Positions 31,008 through 41,390 of a DNA stretch of 64,000 bases are shown piece after piece. The position numbers were made by a program, and so were the translations under genes. The notes beneath the pieces were generated by a model. The model saw only the letters and a program-made list of their open reading frames with translations, was not told where the DNA came from and did not search any database. The DNA lies in the NCBI RefSeq assembly GCF_030704535.1, contig NC_081808.1:18970501-19034500 (forward strand). Direction: 5' to 3'. How positions within the stretch are numbered: position 1 is the stretch's first letter; each line of letters opens with the position of its first letter. This DNA is from Vitis vinifera (lineage: Eukaryota > Streptophyta > Magnoliopsida > Vitales > Vitaceae).

Positions 31008-33195
31008 TTTTTTTTTTATATAAATTAAAAATTTTAATCAAATAAAAAGTTAGAATCAAAGTCAAGTTAAAAGTATAAGTAAGATGTTAAAATCATGATT
31101 ATTCACTATGATTTTGACATGAAAAATTAAAATTTAAAATAACATAAATAATAAAATAATATGATAAAGATATTTTATTTTATTTCAATACGATAAGATT
31201 TACAAAATCAATAAATATTTTATAAAATTAACATAAAAAATGTTATATTCTAAATCTCAAAAAAGTAAAACATAATTTTTAAATCTAAATCCTTAATTAT
31301 CAAACTATTATTATAATTAATGTTTGAAATTATCCAGTGTTTTATTTATAGGTTAATATTTTCAAATTTTTGTCCTATGTTTATATTATATTTGTTTTTA
31401 TTAATTATTTATTATATATTGTTATTTTGTGTTTAATATGTTTAAAAAATGATATAAAAAAATTAAAAATTAAAAAGGTTTTTATAAGTGTCAAAGGGTA
31501 AGTAAGAGAAAGTGACGTGAAAGAAGATGGAAACAAAAAGAGAGAAGATAACAAGCATGTGAGGTGTACTTGTCTTTATCATATCAAAAATATTATTTTA
31601 AAAAAAAAATCAAGTGACACTAGGTTAGGTGATTAGTGGCAATAGAAAGGGTTAGGATTATTTATGACATATTGGAGTACATGTGAGAAGAAATATTTCT
31701 TTCATTATGTGCTTCTGATGAAATGGGACACTTTGGGCTTCCAAAAATTTTATTTTATTTTTCCAACATTTGGTTACATGATTTTTCTAAAATATTATAG
31801 GTAAAAGATTATATCATTACGATAAAAAATGATTTTAAATTTATAAAATTAAAATTTTTTATTTTAAAAAAAGGAAAAAAAAAAGGTTAAACTAAAAACA
31901 AATTGAGTTTTAAAAATGATTTACTGATATTAGAAAAATGAAAATTAACATTCAAATAATGGTTTTACTATAAATGAACAAAAAACATAAGATATGACAA
32001 AATAAATATAATTGAGCTATAAATTTTTAATAAGGAGACTACAACTTTAAAAAAAATAGACTTTGTTTTTGTTTTTAATATTGAATGTATTTTAGCTTAA
32101 TTTTATTTTTATTTAACAATAGTTGATAGAGAGCTTGTGATGAATTTTAATGCCATAAGGTAAAGGATGAAATGATTTAATTAGAGACATTTGATCCCTA
32201 GAAGAGCAAGTGTCAAGTTATGACTAAGGATTTTGAGGATTATGAAAGATTTTTTCAATCATACCATCTTACCATAGACCTATGTGATTAGTCAAATGTA
32301 AAGACTTTCACCCATGGGCATATGTTTACGTCTCTTCTTACATCACAATAGGGATCTTCTCGAAATATGTTTTGGATTTTTCATCCTAAAGCACTTTTCA
32401 TTTTTTGTTTGTCTTTTCGTTTTTTTTTTTTTTTTTGGGGTTTTTGGGACTCTCACTCAAAGATCTTCCTTTCCATTAATTTCACAAGGCTACCCTTCAT
32501 GTTGCCTTTTATCGTGTTTTTTTAGCTCTTCAAGCATCATTACCATACTGTTTTTGTTGTAATTTGGTGTTAGTCACAAACATAATAGCTCACAATTCAA
32601 TAGTTTCAACACTTCAAACCATTCCAATGAGCAATAGATATCAACAAAGAACTCATGATTTACCATGCTTGAATCTTTTGGGTTCAAATTTTCATTGTCA
32701 TTCTTCTATTTTAGTTCAACATATTGTATTAGTATATTTTTCATAATAACACCAATAGTACCATAAGAGTTTATGTAAGAGGCATTTATGTTACAATGAG
32801 GTTTAGTTCATCTCAGTTTTAATAATTATAAAATAAGGTTTGAACTTGTAATTACTTTTCAAGTGTGATTAGAGAGGAAGATTTTCAAAAATTCAATCAA
32901 GAAAATATATCAATCCTAAAAAAGAAATTAAGAAAGTGAAGACTTTAAAGAGAGGATATTTCAAAGTTCAACTTTTAGGATACCTTTGTGTGATTGTTAA
33001 TGCACTAGGATCATAATGCATTGCATTTTTTATACACCTAGCTCCTTTAAGTTCATCCAACTATTAAATTGTTGTTAATTCCTTTATAAATCAAATAAAA
33101 CAATAATGTTAAGGAAAAACCTAGGTTTTAATTTGTTTAAAATATTTTTTAAAAGTTAAAAAGTCGATAGCTATTTGTTAGAAAAATTAGGCTAA
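31008..33195. other. Intergenic, AT-rich, no gene seen
   Basis: Mostly A/T with homopolymer runs (for example T15 near 32,420). Short frames at 32,314 and 32,564 have no recognisable domain and a base composition like the surroundings. Confidence 0.5.
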
Positions 33196-34548
33196 TCCAA
33201 CCTATGATAATCACCCTAAAGGGGGGGTGAATAGGGTGATGGTCTCTTTTTGTAAATTTAAACTATGTGAATGTAAGAGACAATTATATGCAAGTATATA
33301 ATAAGCAATATAAATACAATTGCATATAAATTAAAAGAGTAGGGAAGAGAGAATGCAAACACAAGATTTTATAGTGGTTCGGCGTAACCCGGCTTACATC
33401 CACTCTCCTCTAGCTTCAATCCCAAGCTTGAGATTCCACTAATTCAAGGCTTCCAAACCAAGCCTTCAAACAATACAATTGGATTATGGTTCCAAATCAC
33501 CCTCTTGGACTTTTGGCTCTAAGCACCCTTTACACTTCTCAAGAGATATCTTAGTCTTAAACAACCCCTCAAGTGATACCCCACACTTAAGAAACTTCCT
33601 CTCAAAGATTTACAAATAAATGATCTCACAACATCCTAGTACAAAAACTTTAAGCTCAAATGATACAAGAAAACTAGGATTGAAAGGTGCACTAAGGATA
33701 TGCAAGTTTTAGAACAATGGTGCACTCAAAAACACTCTTCCAATGCTCAAATATATTCAAGAAATGTTTGGGAAGGTTAAGCTCATTAAACAATGAAGAT
33801 TGAAGCCTTTTTATAGAAGAAAAAAGTCAAACTAGTCGTTGGGGGTTTGACCAGTCGAGCTAGGGGTCGACTGGTTGACTAGCCGTTATAATTTAATGCT
33901 TGATAGGTGACCATTAAACCTCAATCGGACCTCAACCGGACCTCGACTGAACCTCAATTGGTTGAGGTTCAACCTTGACCGGTTGAACAATCATCTGGAA
34001 GAAAGAGAAAGTTTTTTGCACCCTCGATCGGTTGAGTTGGGAGGGGGTCTACCCGGGCCTTGACAGGTTGAGCTGGGGGTCGACTCAGACCTCGACCGGT
34101 TGAGCTGACAGTCGACCAGTTCCTCATCCAGTTCAACTGGTTAAGCCGTTTTTGGCTCAACAACTAACTTTTTCAACTTAAAAACCTTTTTAAATAAGTT
34201 TGAAAAACATTTGACACAAGGTTTTAGTTGAAAACATGAAATCATCCAATTTTTAAAATATTTAAAACAAAATAACTCTTGGATGATTTTGGTGCATAAG
34301 TAAAGAATGTAATGCATGAAAATCCTAGTGTACCAACAACCTTACAAAGAGATCTTATGAAGCTTGGGTCTTGAAAAACACTTTTCTTTGAGGTGGTCTT
34401 CTTCTTCATGATTTCTCATTGACTTGATTTGTCTTTATAATTGCCACTTTGGAAATCGTCTTGCCTAATCACACTTGAAATATAATCATTAGTTCTAAAC
34501 CTTGTTTGTTATCATCAAAATCAAGATTAACCAAACCTTGGTTTCACA
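33196..34548 (+). repeat. Dispersed repeat family, copy A
   Basis: Begins near ATAATCACCCTAAAGGGGGG then GTGAATAGGG, a start seen in a common plant repeat, and includes ACACAAGATTTTATAGTGGT then TCGGC, CCAAGCCTTCAAACAATACA, a block of repeated TCGACCGGTTGAGCT-like words (33,830-34,150), and an end with ATCATCAAAATCAAGATTAA then CCAAACCTTGG. Copy B at 51,641-52,855 has the same order of blocks. No ORF. It could be a solo LTR or a nonautonomous element; I cannot decide. Confidence 0.6.
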
Positions 34549-37344
34549 CTATTGTTTCCTAAATTTGATCTAACCTTAAAAGGTGTGTTTTTGGTGCAAT
34601 TAGACAAAATATAGGAGAACCGATTGAGCTAGTTAGGCTCGATCAATTGATGAGGATCAAATATCCTAACAAGGTCAAGAAGGAAGTTTCAACCAATTGA
34701 GGTAAAATCTCATCCAGTTAAGGCCTAGTTTGATAATAGTCAATTTAATGGCTAGTAGCTAGTTTGATCGAAAGATTAGCCCTAAATTGCGCCTAACAAC
34801 TAGTTTAAGCTTTTAACTCTAATTTAAAAGCTCAAAACCTCTTGTATTTCATGGGAAAGAGTCCTAAATTATTCTTGAATATCATTTTAGCCTTAAAATG
34901 AGTGTATTTGAGTGTATTTTACTTAAAATTTTGCATTTCATTTTCATGCATATAAATCCTAATTTGAGTTATATTAATTGTTTAAGTCAATTTGTAAACT
35001 AAGATTGTATTCTCATTCAATTATAAACCTTATGAGGATTAACAAGTGCGGGATCATTTAAAGGGCTTAATAATAAGATATTTCTTGAGATGGTGGAACC
35101 AAAATCTAAAGATGATAACTTGGAAACTTTTTTCTTCAAAAGTTTTGTTGTTGTAAGGGCCCTTGAAACCATAATTCAAGTGTAAAGTTAAAATGTCTAG
35201 GTTGGAAGTTTTGTTAGTGAAACCTTCATTTAATTGGAGTTCTGAATGTAAGTCAAGTTACGTCAAACTACAATAAAAATTTGTCTTTGCATTTGTCTAC
35301 TTGTCCGTTATCTATTTTATATGTAATTGCTCGTCCATTTTAATTGCCCTATTATTATTTATTCTTGTTTTTTGCATTCATCCTAGTTCATATTTGTTAA
35401 AATTGTAAAAAGAGACTAACATTCAATTCATTCCACCTCTTAGGTCTATACTCAGGTTGGATTAGCATCATAATTCTAACCATTTCCTATTCATTAAACT
35501 ATCGAGATTTAATCATAGCACATGAACTCAAGGTTTTCATTCAACAAAATGATAATGAAATTTAAATTTCATGATAAACCTACTCTACCTATTATGATGT
35601 TCAATAAAGTTCAACTATTAACCCTTTTATGTTGCTCTCTTTTATTGGCAACTTAAGAGTGTCTGGTACAAGGAAGACAATAGAGTAAAAGGTAGTGAAA
35701 ATTTAAAGTTTTTTGGGTTTAAGAACTACTTAAGCTAGTTGTTGGTTAACTTTAAGCAACTACCACATGTCTTATTGATGCCATCTTTAGGTGTCCTCTA
35801 CAATAGCCCTATTAGAAATTGAGAACACTTGGTCAAGCCCCTTTTAAAACTAACTTTATGCAAAAAGGTGGCGTTTATAATTACTGCATGGGGCTTTCAA
35901 TAGTTGGTCATTCTCAACCACACATTCAATAGCTAATGCAACTACTTTCTAAGAGAAATATGACTCTTATTTATTGTCGCAGTGAACCACTACTAGGGCA
36001 AATTCTTAGTTAAGTCATTCTATTAATTAACTAATCAAGTCACTATAATTGACACAAAATTTCTCAATTAATTAAGTCACTAATCTACAAAACATTAGTT
36101 CTGATTTTCTTAGCACATTGACTCTACATTATGCGAATTATGAAGTGAAATCATCACTAAGAATTCAACCCACCATCTATGGACAAACACTTCTCACACT
36201 GAAATCCATTAACCAAGGTATGCTCCATTTGTCTACTTGTGAAGCTCATTCCCACCATTCAATTGAGGTTCACCTCATGATAGTAAGATTGCTACTTACA
36301 TTAAATCCTAGTGTAAACCATATATTACTAGCTCTAACCCAATCAACAACATTGAGGAGGATAAGATAAATAGATTAGTTAGAAAAGGCTTCTTATATAA
36401 ATTGACTTGCCCTATCGTAAAAGTATTCAATAGGAAGGTCCATAAAGAAACCTTTTGGAAACCTATTATGAAACGTCTTTCCTTTGTAGTTAGTATATCA
36501 TGACAATATAGCCTAATGAATATGACTATAAAGCATGGTGTTATTATTTTATGGAATTTATAGATGATTATATACATTAATACAATTATGTTTATTTGAT
36601 CTGTTTTAGACTTTTCATATTGGGTTGATGCAAAAAAATAAAAATAAAAATAAAAATAAAAATCATCAGGATATTAAGGATAGATTGTAACACAAGTATC
36701 AAACTAAGAAATTCAAGGAATTATACGGATAAAAAAAAAAATCCTAAGGCAAATCACTATTTCATGAACTCTAACAAAATAGTGTGTCAAAGGAAAGAGA
36801 TTATACACTTTTAAATATGATTAAACTTATAATAGCTTTACCCAAGTGCATTTGACAACTACATATTTACACTCAAAATTAATTTCTCCAACCCATATGA
36901 GTTGTAAATAGGCAACATGCTAAATCTTGCATATTTGTAGGCTTGTACACCTAAAGTTCGTAAAAATGTTCACATTGGTTCCAATAAGCATCCGAAACTA
37001 GGTCATAGAGCAAATAACTAATCCTTAGATACATTGAAGAATCAAAGGAATATGCTAGCTACATATGGTTTTTTGAGCTCTTGTCCTTACTTGACTTCTT
37101 ATTTAAGATGAATTATTTTCTAACTTAGCTACCAAAGGAGCCATCGATAAGCCTCATTGAAGGATGGTCTGTCATAACACATATTTCCTTTATAGTTAGT
37201 ACATTATGGCAAATATGCTTGCAACTAACGTAAAATGTCCACACTAATTCCAATAAGCACTAGAAACTGAATCATAGAGCAAATAACTACGTTTCATTAG
37301 ATAATCTTGAAAAAACAAGGAGAAATGCTAGTTAAATATATAGG
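34549..37344. other. Intergenic with old duplicated fragments
   Basis: No supported gene. A segment of about 110 bp (TTCCAATAAGCA..., CATAGAGCAAATAACTA..., ending AATATGCTAGCTACATA) at about 36,965-37,072 recurs at 37,233-37,342, roughly 269 bp downstream, about 75% alike. A TAGTTAGTATATCATG-like word at 36,487 also recurs at 37,191. This suggests a decayed transposon. Confidence 0.45.
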
Positions 37345-38050
37345 GACCCCTCCTCCTGAGAACACGTGCCACACACCTCATGGTGACACGTGGCACGCAT
37401 TATCATCCGGATTTTTCCTATAAGATACACGGGGCGCGCTTCTCCTATCCGGACTGTCTCAAGAAAGGGCAAACGACACTTATAAGCATAAACATCCGGA
37501 CGGCTTTCACAATACATCCGGATGACCAACATAGGTCATCCAGATATGATTGTCCGGGTCATTGACTGAAGAAAAGCAAGTCTTACACGTTATCACAAAC
37601 AGCCTGCCATGGCCCACGTTCCGCCACCTGCAGAGTGAAGGGACAAGATGAAGTGACAACAAGTCACTTCCCACGATCACTTCACATGATCACATACCAC
37701 GATCTCTGTCAACCGCTCGTAGGGTGATGATGGCCCTACCACCACCTAGTGTCATCATGACAACACAAAATATCTCCCCACCATTAAAGAGAGAAACAAA
37801 GCTTCTGATGCTATATATACGAACCTTCACACAAAGAGGAAGGTAAGCTTACGGTACCTAGAAAAAGGCCAACTGATTTATCTTCATCTCCCTAACCATG
37901 ACTGACAAAACCATCGGAGGGTGCATCCGGATACCCTGTCCGGATGTCTTTTGCAGGTATTACAACTGAATCAAGAACCTATATTAGTTGAGATCGTGCG
38001 TCCATCCATTTGACAACTACGTGGATCACCAGGGACACGAGGCCTCAACA
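37345..38050 (+). mobile_element. LTR-like segment with repeated CATCCGGAT words
   Basis: GC content rises sharply. At least seven variants of ATCCGGA occur (about 37,405, 37,447, 37,492, 37,517, 37,926, 37,939 and a TCCGGGT at 37,553). A TATA box (GCTATATATACG, about 37,809) is followed by ACCTTCACACAAAGAGGAAG, a layout typical of an LTR promoter, and the piece ends near ACGAGGCCTCAACA. I recognise no coding part, so it is probably a solo LTR or an LTR fragment; edges and target duplication are not resolved. Confidence 0.5.
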
Positions 38051-38471
38051 ATATATATTTGGTAAATAACCGGTGGGAATGTAATTGAAATTGTATTATG
38101 AGATGTTAATTTCTTATATGACAATTTTCTAAATAGATGAAAGGTGGATAAAAATCTGAATATATTTGAGATGGTTTCATTATACGAATTTGTTGGGAAT
38201 CTTATTGAGGATATTGAGAATGACTTACCACTCAATGAGAGTCTACATTCAATTGCACTCTTAATTGAGTCCTAAAATTGAGACATAAAAGGATGAGGGC
38301 GCTTTCTCACAAGATGACAGGAACATACTACTAGACATGAGTCCCTAAGATCCCCTAGTAAAAAGTAAAGATGAAATTAAATATCCATAATTAAGAAGGA
38401 AGCTTTCATCTGCACTCTATTATAAAAGGATAAATCCTAAAATTTTGAGAAAGCGGTCTTGTCATCTTGTG
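38051..38471. other. Intergenic with an inverted pair
   Basis: CGCTTTCTCACAAGATGACA near 38,310 is repeated inverted as TGTCATCTTGTGAAAA near 38,460, with related CTAAAATTGAGA/CTAAAATTTTGAG words beside them. No gene is seen. Confidence 0.45.
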
Positions 38472-38616
38472 AAAAATGGAAAGCTAACCATGGTTTAATT
38501 ATGGTGGGTGACTTACCTTTTAAAATGGAAAGCTAACCATGGTTTAATTATGGTGGGTGACTTACCTTTTAAAATGGAAAGCCAACCATGGTTTAATTAT
38601 TGTGGGTGGCTTTTTC
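38472..38616 (+). repeat. Tandem repeat, 3 x 49 bp
   Basis: The unit TGGAAAGCTAACCATGGTTT plus AATTATGGTGGGTGACTTAC plus CTTTTAAAA starts at 38,477, 38,526 and 38,575. The first two copies are identical and the third has a few changes and fades after GGGTGGC. Confidence 0.93.
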
Positions 38617-38765
38617 AAATTGAAAACAAAAAAGAACATGGTTTAATTTAGCATAAAAAACGTGTAGTAAAATCTAGCTTTTCAAGTTCCAAACCCTTAA
38701 ACTTGGCATAGCTTCAACAAATCTCTTCAGAAGAAAAGCATTATGATGGGTTTGCAAAACCTAGA

Positions 38766-39145
38766 ATTTGTTAAATAATGATTTTAAGAAGTATTTTTAA
38801 TACTTAAAAAATTTTATTTTTTAAATATTAAAAAAATTAAAAATACTAAATATTTTTTAAAACCACTATCAAACACACTCTTAAAGTGTATTTAATAGTA
38901 ATTTTAGAAAATATTTCTAATATTTATAATACTTAAATGATAAAAAAATTTAAGTATTAAAAATGTTAAAATCAGTTTTTAAAATCACTGTCAAACGAAT
39001 TTTTTAGAATAAGTTTGGTATTAATTTTAAAAAATGTTTTCACATTTTTTTTCTTTTTTTAAATAATTAAAGAATAAAAAATTTAAGTGTTGAAAAATAT
39101 TGCATCGGTTTTCTAAAATCATTCTCAACCGTACTCTTATTTTAA
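38766..39145. repeat. Three tandem copies of a small inverted-repeat element
   Basis: Three diverged ~115-130-bp units (about 38,766-38,885, 38,886-39,002 and 39,008-39,145). Each begins like GTGTTTGATAGTAATTTTA and ends like TAAAATCACTGTCAAACGCA, so each folds back on itself. The related single element at 53,915-54,030 shows the same ends. They look like one MITE family inserted into itself or duplicated. Confidence 0.6.
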
Positions 39146-41390
39146 ATTAAAAAATTTTGGAATTTATAAAAAGTCAATTATTTTGATTTATTACTTTAAA
39201 TTATTTTTAAGTTTTAGGTTATAATATTAAATTATTTTAAGAAAAATATTTAATATTAAGTTACCAAGTCATAGAAAGGTTATCCAAGTTTCTTTCCATT
39301 ACCATTTCCTAATCTTATTTTGGGTAGGAGGAAAAGGAAAGGGGCTCAAGATAACCTTATAATCTTATCTTATGCAGAGGATGATTTGACCGGGAGAAAA
39401 AAATCAGGAAATAAAGAAGTGGGAACGCCAAAAAGGTTTACTGTCAGGATACTTCTGTGTTAATAATCCTAAACTCCTAGGGATAAACATGAAGTCGTAC
39501 ATATATGAAACAACCGAGTCTCCCTCGCCATAGCCCCATCTCATTTCAAGCGATGAGTGGAGGTCACAGATCACCTTTGCGTTCCAGTCTGAACCTCACC
39601 CAGATAACTACAACAAACCGAGACTGAGTCTTTGGGATGATGATGCCCTTATTTATTACACGACACTACGAAACTACAAAAATTTAAAGAAGATCTCACA
39701 CCAAATAAAGACATTGTTATCCAGAAGGATAGACACGAAACAATGGCCCAATACCAATCACACGTGTATCTCAATCTTTCTCCAGGTAACCTGGTTGCAG
39801 CGTACCGTCGCCGCTTTTGTCGTTTGGCCTCACCTTCAGGATTTACTCTTCTTCCAAGCATGTCAACTTGTTGTGACTTGTGTGAAGTGTTCAAACTTTT
39901 AAAAGTGCTGGTGGCGACACGTCACACCGAGGATTTAGGTTTCAAATAGGCCACGACTTCGAAAATTGACAGTGATGCCCTCCATCATTTCATTTTAGGC
40001 TTCGAGTCTAGGCACAGACGCGACCCGTCACCGTGGTAATACTTCAGGGATGAACCTGGATGACTAAGAGCACCAGGTTCATTTGATTAAAGCGAGAAGA
40101 CCTAATAAACATACCTGCATTCCATGGTCTAAATTTGTCGGTTTCAGCAATGAACTTGGCCAGTATCATGGCTCTGGTTCAGGTACAGTGGTATGTATCT
40201 TCATCCGCCTGCTGTCACACTGATCTTTCTTTCTTTCTTTCTTTTTTTATCCTTTTCTGGTGTGGGGTTTTGTTACTTGGGTTTGGGTTAGGAGCCTTAA
40301 CTGGGCTGCAGGAGGGCAAGGTCTTGAGAATGGGTAACCATTGGTAAGTGATAATACCTAAAAAATTCGTTTCATATAGAATGAAAGGGGCATTAAATCG
40401 GCTACAGCCATGCACCATACCTCTTAGTCAAGCAAGCATGTGATAAAACAGTCTCTGGTCATTGAATTTGGCAAAACATATTTAAAAAATTATCCTGATC
40501 ACATACATCATTTGCGGCAAGATCCTAATGCAAATTTGCTGTCTTACCACTTATGTGAGTTGAGTAAACATTTTGAGTTTGATGACTTCCACATTTTTCT
40601 TACCTGCGCATCAAGTATGGCATCGATTTAGATTCAGAATTTCAGATTATAAAGACAATAAACATATTCAGTAATGCTAAACGTGTAATTACAAGATAGT
40701 ATTAGACATCAATGATGCAGACGTTGATTCAAAAGCAGTAATTATACGCGTGATGTGGAGAACGGGTGACGTTCTTGTGGAATTTACTAATGTGCTTAAC
40801 TCACATGTATGCTAAAAAAAAAATGACGACGCACAACAAACATGATGAGTGACAGCGCACGCTCATATTTTCATAGGATTGAAATCTGTCTTGCGCCTAA
40901 ATCATAAGCATCCAACCAGCATGGCTTAGCCAGAATGGTCTCTGCCTGTGACATTATTTTTCCTGAAAAATGTCGTCATGTTCTCGACATTTTATTTTAA
41001 ATGACCTTGGCAGCTAGTTCTTTTGTTTTTCTATCATTGTTTACTCTGATCAATCTGGACCGTCAACTGAGGGTGACCATGTCAGTGTAAAGCATCACCC
41101 AGGAGGATATGCCTACAACCCCTCAAATATTAATTACTTCAATACCCCTTACACAAATGTAGCAGAAATTTGGAGCATCAAACAGAAGAATATGCGTACT
41201 ACTACAAATACATAACCTGTCTTCTAATTTTCACTCTGGATAGCGAAAAGGAAAAGGGATCTCTTCAAGTCTCTATTGAGGATCGGCTCCTCTTATTTAC
41301 CTCTTGATAATAATTGAAGCCCTTCTCTGCCTTTAAAATCGTCCTAGAAACTTGGTAACCAGCGTAGCGAGAGAGAGTGAGAGAGCGACT
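39146..41390. other. Intergenic upstream of the PQ-loop gene
   Basis: The stretch 39,480-40,640 is less AT-rich and has open frames on both strands (up to 81 codons), but none shows a domain, codon bias or splice pattern that I can defend; it could be a noncoding transcript or a worn gene. The last few hundred bases before 41,391 are the promoter and 5'UTR of the PQ-loop gene, with a GAGAGAGTGAGAGAG leader at 41,370-41,385. Confidence 0.4.

Noticed and set aside
39649..39949. Small gene with a basic KRQKRRRYAATR stretch (minus) or the overlapping plus frame
   Set aside because: No domain, no splice partner and overlapping open frames on both strands; left as unsupported.
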